The notes beneath the pieces are model-generated. The model ran no database searches, was not told the origin of the DNA, and was given only the letters and a program-made list of their open reading frames with translations. The translations under genes were made by a program, and so were the position numbers. Positions 10,213 through 19,065 of a stretch of 64,000 nt of DNA are shown one piece after another (positions within the stretch are counted from its first letter, which is position 1; the number at the start of each line of letters is the position of its first letter). This DNA comes from Croceitalea dokdonensis DOKDO 023. GTDB lineage: Bacteria > Bacteroidota > Bacteroidia > Flavobacteriales > Flavobacteriaceae. Location: contig NZ_LDJX01000004.1 of the NCBI RefSeq assembly GCF_001306415.1, positions 37,501 to 101,500 on the forward strand, in the 5' to 3' direction.

Positions 10213-11166
10213 TTAGCCATTAAAAACGCCCATGGCAGCATACTTATCCATCCGCTGGTTCACCAACTCTTTTGGTGATAACTTTTGCAGTACCTCATAA
10301 TGTGAGGCAATTTTATTTTTGACCGTTTCAAACGTTTTTTTCCTATTGGTATGTGCCCCTCCCAAAGGTTCGCGGACGATTTCATCAATGAGTTTAAGTT
10401 TTTTCATATCGGGGGCGGTAAGTTTCAATGCTTCGGCGGCCTGTTCCTTATACTCCCAACTACGCCATAAAATAGAGGAACATGACTCTGGTGATATTAC
10501 GGAATACCAAGTGTTTTCCAACATCAGCACCTTATCGCCCACGCCAATGCCCAAAGCACCACCGGAAGCTCCTTCGCCAATAATGACCACGATTATGGGC
10601 ACTTTTAAGCGGGTCATCTCCAAAATATTTCTTGCAATGGCCTCTCCCTGTCCACGTTCTTCTGCTTCTATACCTGGGTAAGCTCCTGGCGTATCTATGA
10701 GACAAACCACTGGAATACCAAATTTTTCCGCAGATTTCATTAAGCGAAGTGCTTTCCGGTACCCTTCTGGATTGGCCATTCCAAAATTACGGTACTGTCT
10801 TGTTTTGGTGTTGTAACCTTTTTGCTGGCCAATAAACATATAACTCTGATCGCCTATTTTACCCAATCCGCCAATCATGGCCTTATCATCCCCCACAGTG
10901 CGATCGCCGTGCAGCTCCAAAAACGTATCTCCACAAATGGCATTGATGTAGTCCATGGTGTAGGGTCTATTAGGATGTCTGGACAATTGAACCCGCTGCC
11001 AAGCAGTAAGGTTCTTATAAATGTCTTTCTTGGTTTCCGCTAATTTCTTTTCAATCTGCTGGCAAGTTTCGGTAACGTCAACTTCACTTTCCTTACCTAT
11101 TATCTGGCATTTTTGTAGCTGCTCTTCAAGCTCTTTAATGGGAAGTTCAAATTCCAAATATTCCAT
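10213..11166 (-). CDS. accA: Acetyl-CoA carboxylase carboxyltransferase subunit alpha
   Basis: AccA pairs with AccD to transfer the carboxyl group from carboxybiotin to acetyl-CoA, forming malonyl-CoA for fatty-acid synthesis. The 317 residues match the family length. An N-terminal coiled-coil-like segment ([16 protein letters not shown]) precedes the crotonase-fold core, with [24 protein letters not shown] and [16 protein letters not shown], the oxyanion-hole glycines. The ATG at 11166 gives [10 protein letters not shown]. The gene is monocistronic on the minus strand, with a long non-coding stretch upstream. Confidence 0.97.
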   Translation of the reverse strand: MEYLEFELPIKELEEQLQKCQIIGKESEVDVTETCQQIEKKLAETKKDIYKNLTAWQRVQLSRHPNRPYTMDYINAICGDTFLELHGDRTVGDDKAMIGGLGKIGDQSYMFIGQQKGYNTKTRQYRNFGMANPEGYRKALRLMKSAEKFGIPVVCLIDTPGAYPGIEAEERGQGEAIARNILEMTRLKVPIIVVIIGEGASGGALGIGVGDKVLMLENTWYSVISPESCSSILWRSWEYKEQAAEALKLTAPDMKKLKLIDEIVREPLGGAHTNRKKTFETVKNKIASHYEVLQKLSPKELVNQRMDKYAAMGVFNG

Positions 11167-11219
11167 AATTGTCTTTGTAGTGGTAAGCGTTGGCTGCTTA
11201 ACGTGGTTTTATTTCTACG

Positions 11220-11256
11220 CAAATATAGAACTTTGACCGTATTAGTTTTTGACAAA
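11220..11256 (-). promoter_or_regulatory. Probable accA promoter
   Basis: On the minus strand TATATTTG (11220-11227) is a perfect -7 element about 54 bases upstream of the accA ATG. The nearest TTTG (11253-11256) is 25 bases away, longer than the usual spacing, so the -33 assignment is uncertain. Confidence 0.45.
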
Positions 11257-11341
11257 AACGGTTAACTTTTGCCCCCGGTGAATTTTGAAAAATTCTGTCC
11301 GTTTGGGTGAATTATCTTATGTTAAGGAGAAATATTAGGTA

Positions 11342-11361
11342 CCTGCCTGCGGACAGGCAGG
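11342..11361. repeat. Palindromic dispersed repeat in the gene-free region 11167-11683
   Basis: CCTGCCTG and CAGGCAGG form an 8-bp perfect stem around a CGGA loop. The same CCTGCCT/AGGCAGG core occurs at 423-442. The surrounding stretch from 11167 to 11683 (517 bases between the accA start and the permease stop) holds no credible open reading frame. Apart from the accA promoter and this palindrome, I recognise nothing in it. Confidence 0.6.
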
Positions 11362-11683
11362 CCTAGTATCAAAAATTTGAGCATGGAAAACGTTCACGAT
11401 ACTATTTTTAATTCCTCAAAATCACTGTAGCCAACATTTTGTTGTTTACGCTGGTCATGCTTAATGACAAGTTATTTATTGAAGGCCAGTAAAGTTTGTG
11501 GACTACTTCTTAGGATTGCCCAATGAGCTTTTTCCCCAAATTTGGCAACGGAACACCACGTTGTCTTGCCCTAAACTTTAAGGAAATTGGAATGTCTTAA
11601 AATATGCAGACCAGATTTTGACTCAAAAGGGTATCCTGGAATAGCATAAAAGGTGCGTGCAGGAAGCAATACCAGTGATGGTT

Positions 11684-12766
11684 CTACCTTTTAGCTTTTT
11701 GCAATAAGAATATACCCACCACACCAAATATGAGATTGGGCAATAGCACGGCCAATAACGGGGAAAACCCAGACTGTTCTGCCAAGGTTCCAAAAACCTT
11801 ATCAAAGAAGATATAGATAAAAGCCACCCCAATACCAAAAGCAAGGTTTACGCCCATCCCCCCCCTACGCTTCACAGAGGAAACGGCCACGGCTATGATT
11901 GTAAGTACAAATGCGGCAATGGGCAAAGCCCAACGCTTATACTTTACCAATACATAGGTATTGATGTTGGCAGCTCCTTTTTTCTTTTGGTCCGCTATAA
12001 ACGCATCCAACTCAAAGAGGTTTTTGGTGTCCGCTATGTAAGAAACTGGTGTAAGATCATCTATCTGAAAGGTAAAAAGGGTATCCAAATTACGTTTGCG
12101 TTGGATATACTCATTTCCTTCCCTTATATATCTTTTGGTGTACGAGGTTAGTCTATAGGTACTATCTTTTTCTATCCAACGAATATTTTGGGCAGAAATC
12201 TTAAAATCGAGTTGGTCATTTTCTGTAAATCTTTCATAGGTAAAGTCATACCCTATTTGCCTATTGGGGTCAAAATTTTTTACATAAATAAAATCCGTAT
12301 CATTTAATTGGTTAAAGATGTTACTGGTCTGCTGCAAGTCCCTACCTTTTTTAAAATAGGTATACTCAAACTTATTAAAGCCTATGCTAGCGTTGGGCAC
12401 AATAAACATGCCCATGACGAATATAAAAATGGCCACCAGCCCCGCACCAATAAAATAAGGCCTAAGGAAGCGATTGTAAGAAACTCCGGAACTTAAAATG
12501 GCTACAATTTCCGTGTTGCTCGCCAATTTTGAGGTAAAAAAAATGATGGATAAAAACAAAAAGATAGGCAGCAATAGATTGCCAATGACCAAGGTAAAAT
12601 TACCATAATAGGCTATGACTTCTGCCAAAGGAGCTTCATTGTCAATGATTTTTCCAATTTTCTCCGCAAGATTGGCCATGATACCTATAGGGACAAATAA
12701 CAGCAACATCCCCAAAAAGGTAATGAGGTAGCGTTTTAAAATGTATTTATCCAGGATGGTGAGCAT
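11684..12766 (-). CDS. LptF/LptG-family permease (YjgP/YjgQ)
   Basis: This is a 360-residue inner-membrane protein of the family that, with LptB, extracts lipopolysaccharide and pushes it through the periplasmic Lpt bridge. The N-terminus MLTILDKYILKRYLITFLG is typical. Membrane segments lie near residues 15-33, 55-75 and 100-122, followed by a large periplasmic domain and three C-terminal membrane segments. Sequence alone does not separate LptF from LptG. Its ATG overlaps the tgt stop codon in a TAATG junction, so the two are translationally coupled. Confidence 0.9.
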   Translation of the reverse strand: MLTILDKYILKRYLITFLGMLLLFVPIGIMANLAEKIGKIIDNEAPLAEVIAYYGNFTLVIGNLLLPIFLFLSIIFFTSKLASNTEIVAILSSGVSYNRFLRPYFIGAGLVAIFIFVMGMFIVPNASIGFNKFEYTYFKKGRDLQQTSNIFNQLNDTDFIYVKNFDPNRQIGYDFTYERFTENDQLDFKISAQNIRWIEKDSTYRLTSYTKRYIREGNEYIQRKRNLDTLFTFQIDDLTPVSYIADTKNLFELDAFIADQKKKGAANINTYVLVKYKRWALPIAAFVLTIIAVAVSSVKRRGGMGVNLAFGIGVAFIYIFFDKVFGTLAEQSGFSPLLAVLLPNLIFGVVGIFLLQKAKR

Positions 12767-13896
12767 TACAACCGTTTATCCATTTGTTTGACCATGTTAT
12801 CCTTCCAACTTCTAAAATCACCGGCCAAAATATGTTCCCTTGCCTGCCGAGTAAGCCAAAGATAAAAACCTAGGTTGTGAATGGTGGCAATTTGTTTGCC
12901 TAGATATTCATTGGCGGCAAAAAGATGGCGCAGATAAGCTTTGGAATATTCTTTATCTACCCAAGTGATGCCCATATCATCCAAAGGGGAGAAATCATCC
13001 TCCCATTTTTTGTTTTTAATGTTGATGGTTCCTTCTGCGGTAAAAAGCATACCATTCCTAGCGTTTCTGGTAGGCATCACACAATCGAACATATCTACCC
13101 CTAAGGCAATATTTTCCAAAATATTGATGGGCGTCCCCACTCCCATTAAATACCGAGGTTTGTCCTCTGGTAAAATATCACAGACAATCTCACTCATGGC
13201 ATAGAGCTCCTCCGCTGGCTCGCCAACGGATAAGCCGCCAATGGCATTGCCCACGGCGCCTGCCTCGGCAATATATTCCGCCGATTGTTTGCGCAAATCT
13301 TTATAGGTAGATCCCTGCACAATGGGAAAAAAGGCCTGACCATACCCATATTTTACCGGAACTTTTTCCAAATGTGAAATACAGCGGTCTAACCAACGGT
13401 GTGTCATGTGCATGGAGTTTTTCGCGTACCCGTAATCACAGGGGTACGGGGTACACTCATCAAAGGCCATAATGATATCCGCACCAATGGTACGTTGTAC
13501 CTCCATCACACTTTCTGGTGAAAAAAAGTGACTGGAACCATCTATGTGGGACTTAAAATTCACCCCCTCCTCCTTTATTTTTCTGGTACCTGAAAGGGAA
13601 TATACTTGATATCCGCCACTATCCGTAAGGATATTCCTGTCCCAGCCCATGAATTTGTGCAAACCACCGGCACGTTCCAAAATATCCATGCCGGGACGCA
13701 AGTACAAATGGTAGGTGTTTCCTAAAATAATATCCGGGTTGATATCTTCACGCAATTCCCGCTGATGCACACCCTTTACGGTGGCCACGGTCCCAACGGG
13801 CATAAAAATTGGAGTCTCAATCTTGCCGTGGTCTGTAGTTATCTCCCCGGCCCGGGCGCTACTATTGGGGTCTTTTTGTAAAAGGGAATACTTCAA
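12766..13896 (-). CDS. tgt: tRNA-guanine transglycosylase (queuine tRNA-ribosyltransferase)
   Basis: Tgt swaps guanine 34 for preQ1 in tRNAs with GUN anticodons, a step in queuosine synthesis. It is 376 residues with the expected catalytic motifs: TDSGGYQVYSL with base Asp92, GLSVGEP, and GVDMFDCVMPTRNARNG (266-282) with the nucleophilic Asp. The zinc site is unusual. Where E. coli has C-x-C-x2-C, this protein has Gly309-x-Thr311-x2-Asp314, and only the fourth ligand His340 (TIHNL) remains, so three of four ligands are missing. The flanking residues align without gaps. The rest of the enzyme looks intact, so it is probably active with a zinc-free or altered C-terminal subdomain. Confidence 0.95.
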   Translation of the reverse strand: MKYSLLQKDPNSSARAGEITTDHGKIETPIFMPVGTVATVKGVHQRELREDINPDIILGNTYHLYLRPGMDILERAGGLHKFMGWDRNILTDSGGYQVYSLSGTRKIKEEGVNFKSHIDGSSHFFSPESVMEVQRTIGADIIMAFDECTPYPCDYGYAKNSMHMTHRWLDRCISHLEKVPVKYGYGQAFFPIVQGSTYKDLRKQSAEYIAEAGAVGNAIGGLSVGEPAEELYAMSEIVCDILPEDKPRYLMGVGTPINILENIALGVDMFDCVMPTRNARNGMLFTAEGTINIKNKKWEDDFSPLDDMGITWVDKEYSKAYLRHLFAANEYLGKQIATIHNLGFYLWLTRQAREHILAGDFRSWKDNMVKQMDKRL

Positions 13897-13913
13897 TGCT
13901 ATACTTTAATGGG

Positions 13914-13921
13914 CAAAGATA
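13914..13921 (-). promoter_or_regulatory. -7 element upstream of tgt
   Basis: TATCTTTG on the minus strand lies 17 bases before the tgt ATG and matches TAnnTTTG perfectly. No TTG is seen at the right distance. The stretch 13922-14238 beyond it contains no open reading frame that I can support. It holds only a weak inverted pair CCATGGG/CCCATGG near 13980-14020. Confidence 0.5.
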
Positions 13922-14238
13922 GTCAACTCCCTTTCACCGCTACCTTAAGAAAAAAATAAAGTTGGGAACAGAAAAACATCCATGGGTCCACCGCGGAAAC
14001 TACTTAGCCCATGGCGGCGTAAATGTTGCAAGACATAAAGAAATTACTAGAAAAAGGAAAGAAAACAACAACCCTCTGGCTTACATGTAGGCTAAGTAAA
14101 TTCAGTTACTCCCACTAAATTGCCCAATTGCGCTATTGGAATCATGGGTAACTTGGCTTTATTCCTTACTTTAAAATACGTCTAAAACCAAAACGCGGGT
14201 ACACAACAGGCAATTTTTTGTTGAAAATTACCATTAAG

Positions 14239-14270
14239 TTTGCTTTAGCTGCCCAATGCGGTTATTTTTG
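14239..14270 (+). promoter_or_regulatory. Promoter of the split transketolase genes
   Basis: TTTG (14239-14242), 20 bases, then TATTTTTG (14263-14270) match the consensus fully. The 5' leader would be about 110 bases before the ATG at 14384; I recognise no known riboswitch in it. Confidence 0.75.
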
Positions 14271-14383
14271 GCTCCGTACAAATGTCGTAGAAAAAGGGAA
14301 TCTGCTGTTGGCATATTTTCTTTTAAAACGATGATAGCATCAACAAACCTATAGTTCCCTTTTACGGGAAAAACAAAACGAAC

Positions 14384-15229
14384 ATGGCAAATACCCAAGA
14401 ATTACAAGATTTGGTCACCCAAGTTAGGCGTGACATCCTTAGAATGGTACATAAGGTAAATTCTGGTCACCCCGGGGGCTCCCTAGGGTGTACGGAGTTT
14501 TTTGTTGCACTTTACAACGAAGTGATGGAACTCAAGGAAGGTTTTGATATGGATGGTAATGATGAAGACCTCTTTTTCCTCTCTAACGGCCATATTTCAC
14601 CAGTGTTTTATAGCGTACTGGCACGCCGGGGATATTTCCCCATCGAAGAATTGAACACCTTTAGATTAATTAATAGCAGATTGCAAGGACATCCTACCAC
14701 GCATGAAGGCTTACCAGGGGTCCGTATCGCTTCCGGCTCTTTGGGTCAGGGATTATCCGTTGCCATTGGTGCTGCACTGGCGAAAAAATTAAACGGTGAC
14801 AGCCACCTCATCTATAGCCTACATGGTGATGGCGAACTACAGGAAGGCCAAAACTGGGAGGCTATTATGTACGCTGCCGGGAATAAGGTAGATAACCTGA
14901 TTGCCACCATTGACAGAAATGGCCAGCAGATAGATGGCGCCACGGAAGAGGTATTGCCACTAGGGGATATCGCAGAGAAGTTTAAGGTGTTTGGCTGGGA
15001 CGTTTTGGAAATTAGCAATGGAAACGACTTAGAACAAGTTATATCCGGGATGAAAGAGGCCAAAAGCAGAACAGGTAAGGGAAAACCCGTCTGTGTGGTA
15101 ATGACCACCGTCATGGGCAATGGGGTGGACTTTATGATGCATACCCATGCATGGCACGGAAAGGCACCCAATGATGAACAACTGGCAAATGCACTAGGAC
15201 AAAATCCAGAAACCTTAGGGGACTATTAA
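14384..15229 (+). CDS. Transketolase, N-terminal (thiamine-diphosphate) subunit
   Basis: The 281-residue protein is the first half of a split transketolase, which moves two-carbon units between sugar phosphates in the pentose phosphate pathway. It carries the TPP-binding domain: HKVNSGHPGGSLG near residues 23-35, GSLGQGLSVAIGAALA, and the GDGELQEGQNWEA diphosphate/Mg motif followed by ATIDRNGQQIDG. The pyrimidine-binding and C-terminal domains are on the next gene, 83 bases downstream. Split transketolases are common in Bacteroidota and archaea, so this is not a frameshift. The two products should form a heterotetramer. Confidence 0.93.
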   Translation: MANTQELQDLVTQVRRDILRMVHKVNSGHPGGSLGCTEFFVALYNEVMELKEGFDMDGNDEDLFFLSNGHISPVFYSVLARRGYFPIEELNTFRLINSRLQGHPTTHEGLPGVRIASGSLGQGLSVAIGAALAKKLNGDSHLIYSLHGDGELQEGQNWEAIMYAAGNKVDNLIATIDRNGQQIDGATEEVLPLGDIAEKFKVFGWDVLEISNGNDLEQVISGMKEAKSRTGKGKPVCVVMTTVMGNGVDFMMHTHAWHGKAPNDEQLANALGQNPETLGDY

Positions 15230-15312
15230 AATCCCGTTAAAGGGAACACCGCCAAGAGACAAGAAACAAAAACTAAAGTAACACCCTTTTTTACAAGGAA
15301 TACCAAAGGCTT

Positions 15313-16266
15313 ATGACAACGTATATAGATCAAGGAAAAAATGATACCCGAAGCGGCTATGGCGCCGGAATGACGGAACTAGGTAGAACCAATCCCAATG
15401 TGGTGGCACTCTGTGCAGATTTGGTCGGTTCATTGAAAATACAAACTTTTATCGATGAAAACCCTGACCGCTTTTTTCAAGTAGGTATTGCAGAGGCGAA
15501 TATGATGGGGATTGCAGCGGGCTTAACCATTGGTGGTAAAATCCCTTTTACGGGAACATTTGCCAACTTTTCTACGGGACGTGTGTATGATCAAATACGC
15601 CAATCCATAGCCTACTCCGATAAAAACGTAAAAATTTGCGCCTCGCATGCTGGGATTACCTTGGGGGAAGACGGCGCTACACATCAAATCCTGGAAGATA
15701 TTGGCCTCATGAAAATGTTACCAGGGATGACTGTCATTAATCCCTGCGATTACAACCAGACCAAGGCGGCAACCCTTGCCATTGCAGAACGCCACGGCCC
15801 GGTTTATTTACGTTTTGGACGTCCCAAAGTCGCCAATTTTACCCCTGCCGACCAAAAATTTGAAATTGGGAAAGCCCTAATGCTCAGTGAAGGCACGGAC
15901 GTTACTATCATTGCTACGGGCCATTTGGTATGGCAAGCGCTCCTAGCGGCAGAAACCTTGGAAAACCAAGGGATACGTTGTGAAGTGATCAACATCCATA
16001 CCATTAAGCCTTTGGATGAGAAAGCTGTTTTGGACTCTGTAAAGAAAACAGGCTGTGTTGTAACTGCGGAAGAACACAACTTTTTAGGAGGTTTAGGGGA
16101 AAGCGTCGCCAGAACCCTTGCCCAACATTTACCAACTCCACAAGAATTTGTGGCCACCCAAGATACCTTTGGTGAAAGTGGCACCCCAGAACAGTTGATG
16201 GACAAGTACGGCTTAAACAATAAAGCCATAGAGGCTGCCGTTTTAAAAGTGATGCAGCGAAAGTAA
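15313..16266 (+). CDS. Transketolase, C-terminal subunit
   Basis: The 317 residues cover the pyrimidine-binding and C-terminal domains of transketolase. Visible motifs are TRSGYGAGMTELG, QVGIAEANMMGIAAGLTIGG with the catalytic Glu in GIAEANM, and CASHAGITLGEDGATHQ. The C-terminal domain ends with EEHNFLGGLGESVA and FGESGTPEQLMDKYGL. Together with the preceding gene it makes one full transketolase/DXS-like enzyme. The pyrimidine domain has the DGATHQ sequence of transketolases, and no DXS-specific insertion is seen. The ATG at 15313 follows an A-rich spacer. Confidence 0.93.
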   Translation: MTTYIDQGKNDTRSGYGAGMTELGRTNPNVVALCADLVGSLKIQTFIDENPDRFFQVGIAEANMMGIAAGLTIGGKIPFTGTFANFSTGRVYDQIRQSIAYSDKNVKICASHAGITLGEDGATHQILEDIGLMKMLPGMTVINPCDYNQTKAATLAIAERHGPVYLRFGRPKVANFTPADQKFEIGKALMLSEGTDVTIIATGHLVWQALLAAETLENQGIRCEVINIHTIKPLDEKAVLDSVKKTGCVVTAEEHNFLGGLGESVARTLAQHLPTPQEFVATQDTFGESGTPEQLMDKYGLNNKAIEAAVLKVMQRK

Positions 16267-16323
16267 CTTTTTGGTATCGTTTTTGGCACCTCTGCTCATC
16301 ATAACGCTTAAACGAGACATATT

Positions 16324-16908
16324 ATGAGAAAAACACTTCTAATTCTAGTTGTGGCACTGGTAAGTACTACAGCTTTTTCACAGGCAGGTTCAGGATTTGG
16401 TTTTAAGGGGGGATTGAACTACAGTGGCAATGGCGATTATTTTAATTCCGTAGCAGATGCCTTTGAGAACCCGGACAGAAACGCTGGATTCCATTTTGGG
16501 ATTTACGGTAAATTGGGCAACAAAATATACTTGCGCCCAGAACTGGTTTACACCAATACCTCCTCCGGTTACGAACAGGGCGACCTTAAAATCCAAAAAC
16601 TTGACGTACCCGTTTTAGTGGGCATCAAGGTTGTTGGGCCTTTGCATGTTTTTGCCGGGCCAGCTTTTCAGTACATTTTGGATACAGAATTTGATGGCGT
16701 AAGTATTGGTGATATTGAGAATGATTTCTCCGTAGGTGCCAATCTAGGTATTGGTGTCAACCTGGGAAAATTTGGTATTGACCTTAGGTATGAACGTGGC
16801 TTTACGGAAAATGAGCTGAATTTTATCAATTCCAATATCGTAAACGTGAACGACCGTGTGGACACTAGACCAGATCAGCTAATCCTAAGTCTGTCCTTAC
16901 AGCTATAA
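16324..16908 (+). CDS. Outer-membrane beta-barrel protein
   Basis: The 194-residue protein has a clear signal peptide (MRKTLLILVVALVSTTAFSQ, cleavage after AFSQ). Alternating amphipathic strands rich in Gly and aromatic residues follow, for example GFGFKGGLNYSG, VGIKVVGPLHVFAGPAFQYIL and LSLSLQL at the C-terminus. This is the profile of PorT-like/OmpA-type small barrels of Bacteroidota. No enzymatic motif is present. It is 57 bases after the transketolase gene and may be read from the same transcript. It ends just before a strong terminator. Confidence 0.8.
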   Translation: MRKTLLILVVALVSTTAFSQAGSGFGFKGGLNYSGNGDYFNSVADAFENPDRNAGFHFGIYGKLGNKIYLRPELVYTNTSSGYEQGDLKIQKLDVPVLVGIKVVGPLHVFAGPAFQYILDTEFDGVSIGDIENDFSVGANLGIGVNLGKFGIDLRYERGFTENELNFINSNIVNVNDRVDTRPDQLILSLSLQL

Positions 16909-16914
16909 AAAATT

Positions 16915-16939
16915 AAAGCCCCGCTTGGGGCTTTTTTTT
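16915..16939 (+). terminator. Terminator, probably bidirectional
   Basis: The stem AAAGCCCC / GGGGCTTT with a GCTT loop is followed by a T run on the plus strand and flanked by an A-rich run on the other side. It separates the convergent barrel and FKBP-lipoprotein genes; the latter's stop codon (16938-16940) touches it. Confidence 0.88.
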
Positions 16940-17882
16940 AACCATTATCTGGGTCTAAATAATCTGGCACCCCGTCCCCGTCCGTGTCTGGATAAGGAAT
17001 AATAATAGTACCGGTTTCATCCGTGATTTCATCCCGTGTAAAAATACCGTCATTGTCATCATCTACGTCAATATAATCTGCGGCGTTATCGCCATCAGTA
17101 TCATCGTTTAGCAAATTGCGGTCATTATTCCTGTCTTCTTCAATACTGGGGATTCCATCCCTATCATGATCTACCACGGTTTGCGCAAATAGATTGATAT
17201 TAAAAATCAAAGGCGCATAAGCGTCACCAGGAACAGAACTAATAAAGTAACCCAAACCAGATGGCATAAAGATAACTCCGGAGCCAAAACCTTGTACCGT
17301 AAAGGTACCATTATCGTTCTCCTGAAATCCTGCTCCTGCTCTAAACCTTGTGATACCTTCTTGCAAGCCTCTAACCTCTCCCTGTTGTCCTGGGGTTGCT
17401 TGTAAATTTAGCCATACGGCCGTACCCAGATTACTCTCAAAAATCTCACCTGTTAAGCGTGAGGCTTCATAACTGACATATACCGAGTCTGCCACGGATG
17501 GTCTTACCCCTTCTCCCTGCTCAGCTACCAAATAGTACAACTTATGGGGAATATCATTTTCTTCAACATCCAAACCAAAGGTAGATGAGGAAACATTGAT
17601 AAGGGTATCCCGCACCTGTTGTATCAATGGAATCTTATCAGCATTTTCTCCGGCTATCGGCGCTATTCTTACTCTAAAATCAAAATCTGGGCTTGGGTTT
17701 AAAAACTCCTCATAATTATAGAAATGCGTTTCAAGATACTCCCGTATTGCGGCATCATCCTCTACAGTAACTTCACTAAGCAATCTAGGCGGCACCACCT
17801 CTCCAGGAATGAGCGATTCATCATCATCGCCACAAGAAATTAGTAGTAGTGCCAAACACCAAAAAAGCGCAACATTCTTCAT
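16938..17882 (-). CDS. Lipoprotein with FKBP-type PPIase domain and Ca-binding-like Asp-rich tail
   Basis: The 314-residue protein begins with a lipoprotein signal (ALLLISCGDDD, lipidated Cys17). The middle part resembles an FKBP-type peptidyl-prolyl isomerase: VADSVYVSYEASRLTGEIFES, then GLQEGITRFRAGAGF and VIFMPSGLGY. The last 80 residues hold several Asp-rich units (DHDRDGIPSIEED, DTDGDNAADYIDVDDDNDG, DTDGDGVPDYLDPDNG) like thrombospondin type 3 calcium-binding repeats. It is probably anchored in the outer membrane, where it may fold exported proteins; whether the isomerase is active is not certain. It is transcribed alone, divergent from the S4 gene. Confidence 0.85.
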   Translation of the reverse strand: MKNVALFWCLALLLISCGDDDESLIPGEVVPPRLLSEVTVEDDAAIREYLETHFYNYEEFLNPSPDFDFRVRIAPIAGENADKIPLIQQVRDTLINVSSSTFGLDVEENDIPHKLYYLVAEQGEGVRPSVADSVYVSYEASRLTGEIFESNLGTAVWLNLQATPGQQGEVRGLQEGITRFRAGAGFQENDNGTFTVQGFGSGVIFMPSGLGYFISSVPGDAYAPLIFNINLFAQTVVDHDRDGIPSIEEDRNNDRNLLNDDTDGDNAADYIDVDDDNDGIFTRDEITDETGTIIIPYPDTDGDGVPDYLDPDNG

Positions 17883-17963
17883 GTAATTTGTTTGATATAC
17901 AAGGCTGCAAGATACAATTTTCGCCTATTTTTGACCATACCTTAACAAAGATTTGCAGTTGCT

Positions 17964-18344
17964 ATGCGTATTGATAAGTATTTATGGTGTACGCGCTATT
18001 ACAAAACCAGAAACATGGCCACCAATGCCTGCAAAAAAGGGCATATAAAAGTCAACGGCCAGGCGGTAAAACCTTCACGGGAGGTATATCCCATGGATGT
18101 GATCCAACTTAGAAAAAACCAAATTAACCATCAGCTTACCGTTTTGGATATTCCGGATAGTAGGGTTGGTGCAAAACTGGTGGATATCTATAGAAAGGAC
18201 ACTACTCCCAAAGAGGCCTTTGAGAACCAAGAACTATTAAAATACAGCAAAGACTATTATCGCAAAAAGGGCACTGGGAGGCCCACCAAAAAGGATAGAC
18301 GGGATATTGAGGGTTATGTGGACGAATCTGAACAAGAGAGCTAA
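17964..18344 (+). CDS. S4-domain RNA-binding protein, Hsp15-like
   Basis: This is a small basic protein of 126 residues. It starts with an S4 RNA-binding domain, MRIDKYLWCTRYYKTRNMA, followed by KKGHIKVNGQAVKPSREV, the HslR/Hsp15 pattern. Hsp15 in E. coli rescues stalled 50S subunits still carrying peptidyl-tRNA; the same job is plausible here. The C-terminus is charged (KKGTGRPTKKDRRDIEGY). A TATTTTTG -7 element at 17926-17933 precedes it by 30 bases, but no -33 box is well placed. The stretch 18345-18516 after it shows nothing I recognise. Confidence 0.88.
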   Translation: MRIDKYLWCTRYYKTRNMATNACKKGHIKVNGQAVKPSREVYPMDVIQLRKNQINHQLTVLDIPDSRVGAKLVDIYRKDTTPKEAFENQELLKYSKDYYRKKGTGRPTKKDRRDIEGYVDESEQES

Positions 18345-18516
18345 AATCCAACCTTGTCCGCTATTGTTACCTAAAACATTGTAGACTAGGTGCCAGCTAC
18401 CAACCAATACCTATTGCCTTTTAAGTATCCAAGTGAGCAGGGTATTGCATTTAGCCAGACGTTTCCATTGCCATATCCAAATCCCAGCGTATTCCTTTAT
18501 CCTAGTTCCCAAAACT

Positions 18517-18552
18517 TTTGCGAGCTTTGGCTATGGAGATTAACTAACTTTG
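18517..18552 (+). promoter_or_regulatory. Promoter of the phosphoribosyltransferase gene
   Basis: TAACTTTG (18545-18552) is a consensus -7 element 15 bases before the ATG at 18568. TTTG at 18517-18520 lies 24 bases upstream and another TTTG at 18526-18529 lies 15 bases upstream; neither spacing is ideal. The implied leader is only about 10 bases. Confidence 0.5.
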
Positions 18553-18567
18553 TAAAAAAGATGATTC

Positions 18568-19065
18568 ATGGACAACAAAATCCTTGACCACGATAACATA
18601 CAATTTAAGACCAGGCGTATTGCCTATCAAATCCTTGAGGCCAACATTGATGAACAGGAGCTGGTCATTGCCGGAATTGAAGGAGGAGGACTACAATTTG
18701 CAAAAAAAATCAACACGGTTCTCAGGGCCATCAGCGATATCCATATTGTGCTCTGCAAGGTATACATGGATAAAAAGAACCCTTTGGAAAGTGGAGTGAC
18801 CACCTCACTGGATGCCGCTGCTTATGAAAATAAATCCGTTGTGTTGGTAGATGATGTCCTCAATTCTGGCACCACACTTATTTATGGGGTCAACCATTTT
18901 TTAAAATCGCCCTTAAAACAATTAAAAACCGCAGTGTTGGTCAATAGGAACCATAAAAAATATCCTGTTAAGGCAGACTATAAAGGGATTTCTTTGTCCA
19001 CCTCATTACACGAACATGTACGTGTTAGTTTTGAATCCAAAAACAATGGTGTTTTTTTAGACTAA
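18568..19065 (+). CDS. Type I phosphoribosyltransferase, PyrR-like
   Basis: The 165-residue protein has the PRPP-binding loop SVVLVDDVLNSGTTLIYGV (residues about 90-108), an early AGIEGGGLQFAKK phosphate loop and the usual Rossmann-like layout of type I PRTases. Length and motifs resemble PyrR/uracil PRTase, but the base specificity cannot be told from the sequence and an RNA-binding PyrR role is not shown. It ends convergently with aroK, overlapping it by 9 bases. The ATG at 18568 fits the promoter. Confidence 0.85.
   Translation: MDNKILDHDNIQFKTRRIAYQILEANIDEQELVIAGIEGGGLQFAKKINTVLRAISDIHIVLCKVYMDKKNPLESGVTTSLDAAAYENKSVVLVDDVLNSGTTLIYGVNHFLKSPLKQLKTAVLVNRNHKKYPVKADYKGISLSTSLHEHVRVSFESKNNGVFLD

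Noticed and set aside
14384-16266. Frameshifted transketolase
   Set aside because: Two complete genes with an 83-base gap and proper starts match the known split form.
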